Of a stretch of DNA of 64,000 bases, positions 23,833 to 32,608 are shown in pieces. A program made the position numbers and the translations under genes. Below the pieces are notes generated by a model that was given only the letters and a program-made list of their open reading frames with translations, was not told where the DNA came from and searched no databases. Position 1 is the first letter of the stretch. Each line of letters opens with the position of its first letter. The DNA lies in assembly GCF_042697365.1 (NCBI RefSeq), contig NZ_CP137604.1; one strand, given 5' to 3'. This DNA comes from Brucella pseudintermedia (lineage in GTDB: Bacteria; Pseudomonadota; Alphaproteobacteria; Rhizobiales; Rhizobiaceae).

Positions 23833-25260
23833 TTAATTCGTACCCAGCACGTCGTTGAACGCCTTCTCGCCCGGCACGCCCTTTTCAAGGCTGATCAGCG
23901 CGCGACGGCCATTGCGGTAGGAAATCGGAATATCGATCCACTGCAGGCGGCGCATCAGCGACAGATTGGTGTCCTGCGCGGTGCGGGCGTCGTTCAGCCA
24001 TACGATGAAGAAATTGTCGCCGATCTTCGACGGCACGGCGACCAGCGGATTGCCCGCCGCCTGTTCCGTATCCTTGAAGGTAACGCGCTGCACATTGTCC
24101 ACCACGCCGCCGGGGAAGCCTTCCGGCACGGTGAAGACCATTTCGATCAGATGGCTCGCCGGGATCGACTGGTCCGTATTCTTGCGGATCGTCATCTTCA
24201 GCTCGACCTTGCTGGTCGGCATCGTGACGGTTGCGCGCACGGCAGGCTGGGCAGGCTGGCCGTCTTCGGGGCTTTCCTCGATTGTCGACCACACCACATT
24301 GCCGCGTTCGACCGAATCCGACCCGGCGCCGCCGCGTTCTTCATAAAGAAGCGCCTGCTGGCCGACGGCAACGGTCTGGTTCTGTCCGGGCTGCGCGCCC
24401 GCTGGCGGATTCGTTTCGGCAGGGGCCGGGGTGGAAGCGGCGGTGGACGTGCCCTCGCCGATCCCGTTCGCGCCGCCGGCAGGCCCGCTATCCACTTCGC
24501 TGCCGTCCGGCATCAGCCGCTGCGTCAGCTTCGGCTCACCCGCAGGCTGTTGCGGCTGCTCCGGCGTCGGTTCGCCGCCGGTGGTCGCGGTGTTGCTGTC
24601 GGCTGGCGGGGTGGCGCCTTCGGGCTGTGTCGCGGCGTCGGAACCGGTGGTGGGCGCTTCGCTGCGCCCAAGGCTCGACGCCAGTTCCTGAATCTTGTCC
24701 TTGTTGGCCCAGACGGCATAGCCCGCACCGCCCAGAACCAGAACCGCAACCAGAGCCGCGATCAGGCCCTTATAGGAACGCTGTTCCTTGCGGGCCGTGC
24801 GCTCGATATATTCGCTGCGGCGGGCCTGCGCCTTCTCCTTGGCGCGGTCCAGCTTCCAGTCATCGTTGCGCTCGGCCACGAAAGCCGGTGCATCCTCATC
24901 GTCGCCGGTGCTTTCGCGGCGCTCGCCCTGCGGCGCGTGGGAAAATGCAGGCTCGTCGCCATCATGGGATGGCGCGGGGCCTTCCGCTGCACGATTCGCC
25001 TCCTGCAGAAAATCGTCCAGCGCATCCTCGACCGGCGGCTCCGGCGCGGCGGCTGGCGGCGCATAAAAGGCTTCGACTTCGGCAATGGCGTCTTCAAGGA
25101 TATTGCGCTGGCGGACAGCCACAGCCTGCGAGGCATTTGCCGTGACAAGCTTCTGCTCGATCGTGGCGCGCGCTTTCGCATAAACGCGCTGGCGCAATTC
25201 AGGCGACTTGTCCGCCTGCGCGTCGATCGTCTTTTTCAGTACCGCTACAAAATCCGCCAT
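23833..25260 (-). CDS. Large single-pass membrane protein of unknown function
   Basis: This is a 475-residue protein. The N-terminal 70 residues (VYAKARATIEQKLVTANASQ) are helical. A low-complexity acidic/Pro/Ala linker carries charged segments such as RAKEKAQARRSEYIERTARK. One membrane helix (GLIAALVAVLVLGGAGYAVW) is at about residue 165-184. A long Thr/Pro/Glu-rich periplasmic spacer leads to a folded C-terminal domain of about 190 residues (VGQQALLYEERGGA, then VWSTIEESPEDGQPAQPAVR, ELKMTIRKNTDQSIPASHLI and NFFIVWLNDAR). It is conserved-looking, but I do not know the family beyond Rhizobiales. A divisome or envelope role is only a guess. It faces ppa. Confidence 0.75.
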   Translation of the reverse strand: MADFVAVLKKTIDAQADKSPELRQRVYAKARATIEQKLVTANASQAVAVRQRNILEDAIAEVEAFYAPPAAAPEPPVEDALDDFLQEANRAAEGPAPSHDGDEPAFSHAPQGERRESTGDDEDAPAFVAERNDDWKLDRAKEKAQARRSEYIERTARKEQRSYKGLIAALVAVLVLGGAGYAVWANKDKIQELASSLGRSEAPTTGSDAATQPEGATPPADSNTATTGGEPTPEQPQQPAGEPKLTQRLMPDGSEVDSGPAGGANGIGEGTSTAASTPAPAETNPPAGAQPGQNQTVAVGQQALLYEERGGAGSDSVERGNVVWSTIEESPEDGQPAQPAVRATVTMPTSKVELKMTIRKNTDQSIPASHLIEMVFTVPEGFPGGVVDNVQRVTFKDTEQAAGNPLVAVPSKIGDNFFIVWLNDARTAQDTNLSLMRRLQWIDIPISYRNGRRALISLEKGVPGEKAFNDVLGTN

Positions 25261-25458
25261 TCCGTCTTACCCGGTTTCCGCCCGTCCAGATGAACAATAA
25301 GCACAGGATGCAATAAATGTCCCAATAATCACAATAATCAAGGGAAAGCAAAGTCTCCGGCTACGATTTAGCGAAGACTTTCAAACCGATGCGGTGAAAT
25401 AGTGGCAAATCACCCTGCGACGGCGCTTTTGATACTGGGCACCGCCCATATAAACGAA

Positions 25459-25491
25459 TTCGGAGCGGCCTTCCGGGAACGCCACTCCGAA
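25459..25491 (-). terminator. Terminator of purA
   Basis: On the minus strand TTCGGAGTGGC / GCCGCTCCGAA (11 pairs, one G-U) forms a hairpin that begins 24 bases after the purA stop. The rest of 25261-25515 shows no gene. Confidence 0.6.
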
Positions 25492-25515
25492 CAAGCGTTG
25501 TTTCTGAAAACGCGA

Positions 25516-26805
25516 TCAGTCGTGGAACGGATCGGTGACGAGAATGGTGTCTTCGCGTTCCGGGCTGGTGGAGAGCATCGCCACCGGCGCGCCGATCAGT
25601 TCTTCGATGTGGCGGACATATTTGACGGCCTGCGCCGGGAGATCGTTCCACGAACGCGCGCCTGCGGTCGTTTCCGACCAGCCGGGCAGCGTTTCATAGA
25701 TCGGCTTCACGCGGGCCTGCGCGCCCATGGAGGACGGCAGATAGTCGATGCGCTTGCCGTCGAGCTCATAGGCGACGCAGATCTTGATTTCGTCGAGACC
25801 GTCGAGAACGTCGAGCTTGGTCAGCGCGATGCCGGTGATGCCGGAGGTACGAACCGTCTGGCGCACGATCACGGCGTCGAACCAGCCGCAGCGGCGCTTG
25901 CGGCCCGTCACCACGCCGAACTCATGGCCCTTGGTGCCGAGGAATTCGCCGATCTCGTCGTTCAGCTCGGTCGGGAAAGGCCCCTCGCCCACGCGGGTCG
26001 TGTAAGCCTTGGTGATGCCCAGCACATAGCCGATGGCCGTCGGGCCAAGGCCCGAACCGGCGGCAGCCTGACCGGCAACCGTGTTGGAAGACGTCACGAA
26101 CGGATAGGTACCGTGGTCGTTGTCGAGCAATGCACCCTGCGCGCCTTCGAACAGGATGCGGTCGCCTGCCTTGCGGCGTTCGTCGAGCACGCGCCAGACC
26201 TGATCGATATAAGGCAGGATCTGGTCGGCAACCGAGGTCAGTTCGGTCAGGATGGTTTCGACCGCGATTTCCTCAAGGCCCATGCCGCGACGCAGCAGAT
26301 TGTGGTGCGCGAGCAGGCGTTCGACCTTCGGCTCCAGCGTTTCCGGCTCGGCCAGATCGATGACGCGGATGGCGCGACGGCCAACCTTGTCTTCATAGGC
26401 AGGGCCGATGCCGCGCTTGGTGGTGCCGATCTTGAGGCCCGAATTGGAGCCTTCGCGCATGGCGTCGAGATCGCGATGGATGGACAGGATGAGCGGTGCA
26501 TTTTCGGCAATGCGCAGCACTTCGGGATTGATGTCGATGCCCTGCGCGCGCAGCTTCTCGACTTCGGCGACGAAATGATGCGGATCGACAACGACGCCAT
26601 TGCCGATGACGCTGAGCTTGCCGCGCACGAGGCCGGATGGCAGCAGCGAAAGCTTGTAGCTGATGCCGTCGATGACCAGCGTATGACCTGCGTTATGCCC
26701 GCCCTGATAGCGCACGATGACATCGGCGCGTTCGGACAGCCAGTCAACGATCTTACCCTTGCCCTCGTCGCCCCATTGCGACCCGACGACAACCACATTT
26801 GCCAT
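25516..26805 (-). CDS. purA: Adenylosuccinate synthetase PurA
   Basis: PurA joins IMP and aspartate with GTP to give adenylosuccinate, the first step from IMP to AMP, in the cytosol. The 429 residues begin VVVVGSQWGDEGKGKIVDWL (GTP-binding and catalytic Asp), with GGHNAGHTLVIDG (catalytic His), GTTKRGIGPAYEDKVGRRAI, LFEGAQGALLDNDHGTYPFV and VTGRKRRCGWFDAV. Length is exactly that of the family (about 430). The ATG follows a GGAGTTTCTTCA ribosome site. It stands as a single gene. Confidence 0.97.
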   Translation of the reverse strand: MANVVVVGSQWGDEGKGKIVDWLSERADVIVRYQGGHNAGHTLVIDGISYKLSLLPSGLVRGKLSVIGNGVVVDPHHFVAEVEKLRAQGIDINPEVLRIAENAPLILSIHRDLDAMREGSNSGLKIGTTKRGIGPAYEDKVGRRAIRVIDLAEPETLEPKVERLLAHHNLLRRGMGLEEIAVETILTELTSVADQILPYIDQVWRVLDERRKAGDRILFEGAQGALLDNDHGTYPFVTSSNTVAGQAAAGSGLGPTAIGYVLGITKAYTTRVGEGPFPTELNDEIGEFLGTKGHEFGVVTGRKRRCGWFDAVIVRQTVRTSGITGIALTKLDVLDGLDEIKICVAYELDGKRIDYLPSSMGAQARVKPIYETLPGWSETTAGARSWNDLPAQAVKYVRHIEELIGAPVAMLSTSPEREDTILVTDPFHD

Positions 26806-27062
26806 TGAAGAAACTCCTTGGCTTCTATTGAAAATCCAAGGATCGAAGCGGCCCGGTCATCGCCATCAATGGCAACGGGGTGCTGATCCCTCGTCTCTAT
26901 ACAGATTGAAACGGGATTGCGCGACTCTTTCGTGCAAGAAATTCGCGATTTTTGAACACGTCTCGAACGAAGGGCGCTGAGCGTCGGTCGAGATTCCGTT
27001 TATGGCGTAGCGAAAATGGTGGGATTTGAGACCCGGAGCGGAACATCCGCGAGTTTTTTAAC
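26806..27062. other. Intergenic region upstream of purA
   Basis: About 260 bases between the start of purA and the repeat that follows the GNAT gene. It should hold the purA promoter. I see no open frame. Confidence 0.4.
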
Positions 27063-27105
27063 GCACATCTGATCCGAAAACCGGTTCCCACTTTTCGGGA
27101 TGTGC
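27063..27105. repeat. Rhizobiales-type intergenic palindrome, end of GNAT gene
   Basis: Nested arms GCACATC / GATGTGC (27063-27069, 27099-27105) and CCGAAAA / TTTTCGG (27074-27080, 27092-27098) make a long hairpin two bases past the GNAT stop. Its form 'gcacatc..ccgaaaa..ccggttcccacttttcggga' matches a hairpin family I recall as very common between genes in Rhizobiales. It probably works as a terminator here. Confidence 0.7.
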
Positions 27106-27106
27106 T

Positions 27107-27616
27107 CTAACCGGCGCGGACCATATAAAGCGCATCCTCCGAATAGCTTTTCAGCTTTTCCTCAAACGCCGGGATGTCGCGGACGACAAAGCCCTTCTTT
27201 TCCCAAAAACCCTGCGAGCCGTTGACGGCAACGAGCGCCATGGTGACGAAGCCGTCACGTTCGGCCTGCAAGGCCATCAGTTCGACAACGCGGGTGGCCG
27301 CTCCGCTGGAGCGGGCTTCAGGCAGAAGCGCGATATCGTGGATGTAATAGGTGTTGGTATCGTCCGGCAGTTCGCCCAGAACGGCGTTGAGGGCCGGAAC
27401 CGTATCGAGCTTCCAGGGATGGCTGACGCCATAGCCCAAAACCTCGTTCTCGCGGGCCAGCACGAAGCAGCCTGCCGGATAGAGTTTGAAGCGGTCCCGG
27501 AAGACCGCCTCATCTTCAAAGAAATCGAGATGGACAACATTGGCAACCGCAGTCACGCTCGCAATATCCTGCTCGTGCATGTGGCGCCATTCCGGCTGTA
27601 CCATCTCATCAACCAT
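27107..27616 (-). CDS. GNAT-family N-acetyltransferase
   Basis: This 169-residue protein has the GNAT core: a substrate-side helix DIASVTAVANVVHLDFFEDE, strand YYIHDIALLPEARSSG with the acetyl-CoA binding turn (RSSGAATRVVELMALQAERD), strand FVTMALVAVNGSQGFWEKKG and the typical GF-terminal helix. The substrate is unknown. The ATG at 27616 follows GGAGAA and lies four bases after the serA stop; the longer TTG start at 27646 would overlap serA. It closes the operon serA-GNAT; the hairpin repeat after the stop should end it. Confidence 0.82.
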   Translation of the reverse strand: MVDEMVQPEWRHMHEQDIASVTAVANVVHLDFFEDEAVFRDRFKLYPAGCFVLARENEVLGYGVSHPWKLDTVPALNAVLGELPDDTNTYYIHDIALLPEARSSGAATRVVELMALQAERDGFVTMALVAVNGSQGFWEKKGFVVRDIPAFEEKLKSYSEDALYMVRAG

Positions 27617-27620
27617 TTTC

Positions 27621-29222
27621 TCAAACTTCTCCGACGTTGAACTCAAGCGGTGTTGCCGCCTTGATTGCCTCTTGAGCCGTCAGTTCGTCAAGTGCCGCCT
27701 GTGGAATCTGTTCATCCACATAGAGCATGGCAATCGCGTCGCCACCCGGATGGTCGCGCCCGAGCGAGAAGTTTGCAATGTTGATATTGTGCTTGCCGCA
27801 GATCGTGCCAAGCAGGCCGATCATGCCCGGAACATCCTTGTTGGTGACGTAAAGCATGTGCGGGCCGACCTCGGCATCGAGATTGATCCCCTTGATCTGG
27901 ATAAAGCGCGGCTTGCCGTCCGAGAAGCAGGTGCCCGCGATGGAGCGCTCACGGAGCGTCGTCTTCACCGTCAGCTTGATATAGCCGTCGAAAATGCCGG
28001 ACTTGTCGCGCTTGACTTCCGAGACGATGATGCCGCGTTCCTTCACCATGATCGGCGCGGAAACCATGTTGACATCGGCAACCTGCGGACGGATGAGACC
28101 GGCCAGAGCCGCGCTCAGGAGCGCGCGTGTGTTCATGGTGGCTGTGGCGCCATCGAACAGCACTTCCACTTCCTGAATGGGCTCGTCCGTCACCTGACCG
28201 ACGAAAGCGCCGAGCACATCGGCAAGCTTCACGAATGGTTTCAGGCGCGGCGCTTCCTCCGCCGTGATCGACGGCATGTTGATGGCGTTGGAAACAGCCC
28301 CCTTGACCAGATAGTCCGACATCTGTTCGGCCACCTGAAGCGCGACATTTTCCTGCGCTTCCGCCGTCGACGCGCCAAGATGCGGCGTGCAGACGACATT
28401 GGGCAGCGAGAAAAGTTCGTTCTCCGTCGCCGGTTCCGTTTCATAGACGTCGATGCCTGCCCCTGCCACATGGCCGGATTTCAGCGCCGCCACCAGATCC
28501 TTTTCCACGATCAGGCCACCGCGCGCGCAATTGACGATGCGCACGCCCGGCTTGGTCTTGGCGAGGTTTTCCGCGTTGATGATATTCCGCGTCTTGTCGG
28601 TCAATGGCGTGTGCAGCGTGATGAAATCGGCGCGGGCGAGCAGCTCGTCCAGCTCGACCTTTTCCACGCCCAGTTCCTGCGCGCGGGCTTCCGACAGGAA
28701 CGGATCGAAAGCGACCACATGCATTTTCAGGCCGATGGCGCGGGTCGCGACAATCGAACCGATATTGCCGCAGCCGACGACGCCCAGCGTCTTGCCGGTG
28801 ATTTCCACGCCCATGAAGCGGTTCTTTTCCCACTTGCCTGCACGGGTGGATGTGTCGGCCTCCGGCAACTGGCGGGCGACAGCGAACATCAGCGCGATAG
28901 CGTGTTCGGCGGTGGTGATCGAATTACCGAACGGCGTGTTCATGACGATGATACCGCGGCGCGACGCCGCCGGAATATCGACATTGTCGACGCCAATACC
29001 GGCGCGGCCGACGACCTTGAGCTTCTTGGCGGCGGCGATCAGCTTTTCCGTGACCTTGGTGGCCGAACGGATCGCCAGACCGTCATATTCGCCGATGACT
29101 TCGAGAAGCTTTTCCTTGTCCTTGCCGAGATCGGGCAGGTAATCGACTTCCACGCCGCGATCCTTGAAAATCTGGACGGCAGTGGGCGAAAGCTTGTCGG
29201 ATACGAGAACGCGAGGTGCCAT
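27621..29222 (-). CDS. serA: D-3-phosphoglycerate dehydrogenase SerA
   Basis: SerA oxidises 3-phosphoglycerate to 3-phosphohydroxypyruvate with NAD, the first step of serine synthesis. The 533 residues form a type I (long) enzyme. Its parts are the substrate and NAD domains with GVVGCGNIGSIVATRAIG, RIVNCARGGLIVEKDL and TPHLGASTAEAQENVA (catalytic His), an intervening domain (ASB) and a C-terminal ACT domain (VTNKDVPGMIGLLGTICGKH) for serine feedback. The ATG at 29222 has AAGGAGG upstream; the frame to 29237 would begin with TTG inside that site. It lies 139 bases after serC on the same strand, the usual serC-serA pair. Confidence 0.97.
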   Translation of the reverse strand: MAPRVLVSDKLSPTAVQIFKDRGVEVDYLPDLGKDKEKLLEVIGEYDGLAIRSATKVTEKLIAAAKKLKVVGRAGIGVDNVDIPAASRRGIIVMNTPFGNSITTAEHAIALMFAVARQLPEADTSTRAGKWEKNRFMGVEITGKTLGVVGCGNIGSIVATRAIGLKMHVVAFDPFLSEARAQELGVEKVELDELLARADFITLHTPLTDKTRNIINAENLAKTKPGVRIVNCARGGLIVEKDLVAALKSGHVAGAGIDVYETEPATENELFSLPNVVCTPHLGASTAEAQENVALQVAEQMSDYLVKGAVSNAINMPSITAEEAPRLKPFVKLADVLGAFVGQVTDEPIQEVEVLFDGATATMNTRALLSAALAGLIRPQVADVNMVSAPIMVKERGIIVSEVKRDKSGIFDGYIKLTVKTTLRERSIAGTCFSDGKPRFIQIKGINLDAEVGPHMLYVTNKDVPGMIGLLGTICGKHNINIANFSLGRDHPGGDAIAMLYVDEQIPQAALDELTAQEAIKAATPLEFNVGEV

Positions 29223-29361
29223 GGAGGCCTCCTTCAAACATTTTCAGACCATGCATTTCCTGCGATGACGCAGACCGTTCTCACTCAGGAAATGCTATGA
29301 ATAATGGGGGATGCGGACCGTGGCCGCCCCAACGCGGACCACGGCGTCATGCATGAAATAC

Positions 29362-30537
29362 TCAGGCAGCCGCTTTCAGCGCAGCTTTCTGCGTTGCAAA
29401 AGCCCAATCCAGCCAATGCGTCAGCGCTTCCAGATCGGAAGCTTCCACCGTCGCACCGGCCCAGATGCGCAGGCCCGAAGGGGCGTCGCGATAGGCGCCG
29501 ATATCATAGGCAACGCCTTCCTTGTCGAGCGCGGTGACGATGCCCTTGGCGAAAGCGGCCTGCTCGTCGGCTGACAGGGTGGTCACTTCCGGGTCGACAA
29601 TGGTGAGGCAGACAGAGGTGTTGGAGCGCGTTTCCGGCTTCACGGCCAGATTGGCGATCCACGGCGTCCTTTCCACGAAATCGTTCAGGACAGCGAAATT
29701 CGCATCGGCACGCGCAACCAGCGCATCGAGACCGCCGAGCGATTTCGCCCATTTCAACGCGTCGAGATAATCTTCCACGCAGAGCATGGACGGCGTGTTG
29801 ATAGTTTCGCCGACGAAAATGCCCTCGATCAGCTTGCCGCCCTTGGTCATGCGGAAAATCTTCGGCAGCGGCCATGCAGGCTTGTAGCTTTCCAGCCGCT
29901 CGACAGCCCGCGGGCTGAGGATCAGGACGCCATGCGCGCCCTCGCCGCCCAGCACCTTCTGCCAGGAGAAGGTGACGACATCGAGTTTCGCGAAATCGAG
30001 ACGCTGCGCGAAAGCGGCAGAGGTCGCATCGCAGAAGGTGAGGCCCTTGCGGTCAGCCGGAATGAAATCAGCGTTTGGCACGCGCGCGCCCGATGTGGTG
30101 CCGTTCCAGGTGAAGACCACATCGCGGTCGAAATCGACTTGGCTGAAATCGACAATCTCGCCGTAAGGCGCCTCGAAGGTGCGCACATCTTCGAGCTTGA
30201 GCTGCTTGGTCACATCCGTCACCCAGCCCGAACCAAAGCTTTCCCATGCGACCATATCGACGCCGCGCGCGCCGAGCATGGACCACAGCGCCATTTCGAC
30301 AGCGCCGGTATCGGAAGCGGGCACGATGCCGATGCGGTAATCGGCAGGCACCTGCAGCACTTCCCGGGTGAGATCAATGGCCTCTTTGAGCTTGTTCTTG
30401 CCGATTTTCGCGCGGTGCGAACGGCCAAGCGCCGCATCGACCAGCGCATTCAGCGACCAGCCGGGACGTTTTGCACAGGGACCGGATGAAAAATTAGGAT
30501 TAGCCGGGCGAACTGCCGGCTTCGCAATCGTCGTCAT
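29362..30537 (-). CDS. serC: Phosphoserine aminotransferase SerC
   Basis: SerC moves an amino group from glutamate to 3-phosphohydroxypyruvate in serine synthesis, and serves pyridoxine synthesis too. The 391 residues are a class V PLP enzyme of the alphaproteobacterial/Methanosarcina type. PLP-binding Lys194 lies in VVTFSWQKVLGGEGAHGVL, with SSGPCAKRPGWSLNAL at the start and GETINTPSMLCVEDYLDALK later. A folded RNA leader hides the ribosome site of this gene, as known for serC in Rhizobiales. serA follows 139 bases later. Confidence 0.95.
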   Translation of the reverse strand: MTTIAKPAVRPANPNFSSGPCAKRPGWSLNALVDAALGRSHRAKIGKNKLKEAIDLTREVLQVPADYRIGIVPASDTGAVEMALWSMLGARGVDMVAWESFGSGWVTDVTKQLKLEDVRTFEAPYGEIVDFSQVDFDRDVVFTWNGTTSGARVPNADFIPADRKGLTFCDATSAAFAQRLDFAKLDVVTFSWQKVLGGEGAHGVLILSPRAVERLESYKPAWPLPKIFRMTKGGKLIEGIFVGETINTPSMLCVEDYLDALKWAKSLGGLDALVARADANFAVLNDFVERTPWIANLAVKPETRSNTSVCLTIVDPEVTTLSADEQAAFAKGIVTALDKEGVAYDIGAYRDAPSGLRIWAGATVEASDLEALTHWLDWAFATQKAALKAAA

Positions 30538-30540
30538 GTT

Positions 30541-30590
30541 GTTTCTATCCTCTCAGATAGCACGCGTCTCGTTGGGGAGACGTGGCCCAC
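30541..30590 (-). promoter_or_regulatory. serC-leader type RNA element
   Basis: On the minus strand just before serC lie two hairpins. One is CGTCTC / GAGACG (30582-30565), extended by further pairs. The second is CTATC / GATAG (30560-30545), whose loop TGAGAG and 3' arm contain the ribosome site GAGAGG. In Rfam the serC leader of alphaproteobacteria is described as ending in a stem that overlaps the serC ribosome site, which is exactly this arrangement. The ligand or trigger is not known to me. Confidence 0.7.
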
Positions 30591-30654
30591 TTACCGGGAT
30601 AGCCGAAAGCGCATTCTTCCTCAATACGCCATTCGTGGAATATTTTCATCAAAC

Positions 30655-30676
30655 CCGCCCGGATTGCTCCGGGCGG
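30655..30676 (-). terminator. Terminator of the BASS transporter gene
   Basis: A 9-bp stem CCGCCCGGA / TCCGGGCGG with loop TTGC starts 12 bases after the stop, with a short T-run on the minus strand. Confidence 0.6.
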
Positions 30677-30687
30677 ATAGAATTTCG

Positions 30688-31644
30688 TTATCGCGTCGCC
30701 GTCTGCGTTTCGGAAGCATCATCTTCCATGCGCGCATAATAGCTCGCGATCAGCGCGCCGGAAATATTGTGCCACACGCTGAAGACCGCGCTCGGCACCG
30801 CCGCCAGCGGCGAGAAATGCGCATTGGCGAGCGCAGCGCCAAGGCCGCTGTTCTGCATGCCGACCTCGATGCTGATTGCCTTGCGCTTGGCAAGCGACAG
30901 GCCAGCGAAACGCGCCGCGAAATAGCCGAGCAGCAAGCCGAATCCGTTGTGCAGGAACACAACCGCGAAGATCAGCAGGCCGGACTGCGCGATGGCCGCC
31001 TTGTTGACCGCGACCACGGCGGCGACGATCAGCACGATGCCGATGACCGAAACCAGCGGCAGCATGGGCACCGCAGCCTTGACCAGCCCCGGCACCAGCT
31101 TCTGCAAGACGAAGCCCAGCGCCAGCGGCACGAGGATCACCTTCACGATGCTGATGAACATGCTCATCGCATCGACCGGCAGATACTGGCTGGCGAAGAA
31201 CCAGACGAGGAATGGCGTGACCAGCGGCGCCAGCAGCGTGGTGACGCTGGTGCATGCAACGCTGAGCGCCACATCGCCCTTCGACAGATAGGTCATGACG
31301 TTGGAAGCCGTGCCGCCGGGGCAGCAGCCGACAAGGATCACGCCCGCCGCCACTTCCGGCGACATCGGGATGATGCGCGTCAGCAACACGGCAAGAAGCG
31401 GCATGATGATGAACTGCGCCAGCACGCCGATGGCGACATCGAAAGGCCGCTTGGCGACTTCGGCAAAATCCTTGCCGGAAATGGTCAGGCCCATGCCGAA
31501 CATGATGATGCCAAGCAGCACCACGATCCATGGCGCGAAGACGCTGAATGTGGATGGCAACAGGAAGCCGAGTACGGCGAAAATAATGACCCAGACAGCA
31601 AAAGTCCGGCCTACGAAATCTGAAAATGCTGCGATTGCTTTCAT
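30688..31644 (-). CDS. BASS-type sodium/organic anion symporter
   Basis: This 318-residue inner-membrane protein has about nine to ten helices and the bile-acid:sodium symporter (ASBT/PanS) fold. The crossover motif is GCCPGGTASNVMTYLSKGD and the second repeat has EVGMQNSGLGAALANAHFSP. Bacterial members carry pantoate, bile-acid-like anions or keto acids with sodium; the cargo here is unknown. Both discontinuous-helix sites with conserved Asn and Gln are kept. It is a single gene downstream of nothing in the same direction within 130 bases. Confidence 0.9.
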   Translation of the reverse strand: MKAIAAFSDFVGRTFAVWVIIFAVLGFLLPSTFSVFAPWIVVLLGIIMFGMGLTISGKDFAEVAKRPFDVAIGVLAQFIIMPLLAVLLTRIIPMSPEVAAGVILVGCCPGGTASNVMTYLSKGDVALSVACTSVTTLLAPLVTPFLVWFFASQYLPVDAMSMFISIVKVILVPLALGFVLQKLVPGLVKAAVPMLPLVSVIGIVLIVAAVVAVNKAAIAQSGLLIFAVVFLHNGFGLLLGYFAARFAGLSLAKRKAISIEVGMQNSGLGAALANAHFSPLAAVPSAVFSVWHNISGALIASYYARMEDDASETQTATR

Positions 31645-31752
31645 GACCCTCCCCTTTTCAGGACACGCATTCGACGCGTTCTGTCACCTGTAAGGATTCG
31701 GTGCGCATATGAAAACGAAAAATTCGATGGAGCTGAAACAAATGAACTGGAA

Positions 31753-31772
31753 AGCGGGCCAAAAGGCCCGCT
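31753..31772 (-). terminator. Terminator of the 31777 outer-membrane gene
   Basis: A perfect 8-bp stem AGCGGGCC / GGCCCGCT around AAAA lies four bases after the stop. Confidence 0.75.
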
Positions 31773-31776
31773 GCTA

Positions 31777-32466
31777 TTACCAGGTCGTGAAGCGCACACC
31801 TGCGCGCAGCTGATGGGACTGGATATCCTTGTCGCTCAGGGTGATGCCTGCCGCACTCGCAATATCCGCGCCCTCGATGACGCCATAGCGATAGCCGACA
31901 TCGAGCTTGACGTTGGAGGCCACATCGATGCCCACACCCGCCATCAGCGCCCAGGCAAGACGATAATCATCGTCCATCTTGTAGTCGCCATAGGCCGTAT
32001 TGATGGAATAACGAACATTGGCAAAGCCGAGACCGGCGCCCAGATAAGGCGTGAAACCGGAATAATTGCCAAGATCGACATAGGCATTGGCCATTATGTC
32101 CCAGCTGCGAACGTCGACGTCCAGATCATCGAAGCCCTGCTTGGAATAGCCGAACGTCACGTCGCCGCGCAGATTATCCGTGAACTGATAGCCGATGCCG
32201 ATGGAAGGCACGACATTCTTGTCCAGATCAAAGCTCTCGGACGCGCTCCCGAAAGGTGTCTCCGCCTGAAGCCTGGCCTTGGAGGAGATGTTGTAGCCTA
32301 TGTCGCCGCGCAAATACCAGCCGGAGCCGACCTCTACCGGCTGCTGCGCCGGAGCGCCCGGCTCATAGCTGATCATATCGAGATCGGCGGCAAAGGACTG
32401 CGATGCGATGCAGAACCCGGCCAGCAGTGCGGCCGACGAACAGAAAGCGCGCCATTGCATGTACAT
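31777..32466 (-). CDS. Outer-membrane beta-barrel protein, Omp25/Omp31-like (first)
   Basis: This 229-residue protein starts with a signal peptide (AFCSSAALLAGFCIASQSFA, cut before ADLDM). It then has GWYLRGDIGYN, a sequence typical of the Omp25/Omp31 family of Rhizobiales. Eight amphipathic beta-strands can be made out (YQFTDNLRGDVTFGYS, ANAYVDLGNYSGFTPYLGAG, KLDVGYRYG). The end is aromatic (RFTTW), as needed for BAM assembly. The neighbour at 32609 is a paralogue; repeated parts such as 'ANAYVDLGNxxGFTPYxGAG' and 'KLDxGYRY' are shared. In Brucella such proteins stabilise the envelope and modulate host signalling. Confidence 0.85.
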   Translation of the reverse strand: MYMQWRAFCSSAALLAGFCIASQSFAADLDMISYEPGAPAQQPVEVGSGWYLRGDIGYNISSKARLQAETPFGSASESFDLDKNVVPSIGIGYQFTDNLRGDVTFGYSKQGFDDLDVDVRSWDIMANAYVDLGNYSGFTPYLGAGLGFANVRYSINTAYGDYKMDDDYRLAWALMAGVGIDVASNVKLDVGYRYGVIEGADIASAAGITLSDKDIQSHQLRAGVRFTTW

Positions 32467-32558
32467 GATGAAATCCCCGCTTATGAATGTATCATCATGT
32501 ATGAATGAACATGGTTAAGATCACATAAATATAGGGATATGTTTACCGTATTTCTAAA

Positions 32559-32592
32559 CGAACAAAGGCCCGGATAACCGGGCCTTTGTTCG
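32559..32592. terminator. Strong hairpin between the two outer-membrane genes
   Basis: A perfect 15-bp stem CGAACAAAGGCCCGG / CCGGGCCTTTGTTCG with loop ATAA follows the stop of the 32609 gene. Confidence 0.85.
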
Positions 32593-32608
32593 TTTCGGGA
32601 TTTGCTTT

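Noticed and set aside
25361..25651. A 96-residue minus-strand frame beyond the end of purA
   Set aside because: It overlaps purA in another phase and its start has no ribosome site. The purA terminator hairpin lies inside it.
27486..29300. A 604-residue plus-strand frame opposite serA
   Set aside because: It runs antisense through the whole of serA and part of the GNAT gene. No motif is seen, and codon bias is that of an antisense frame.
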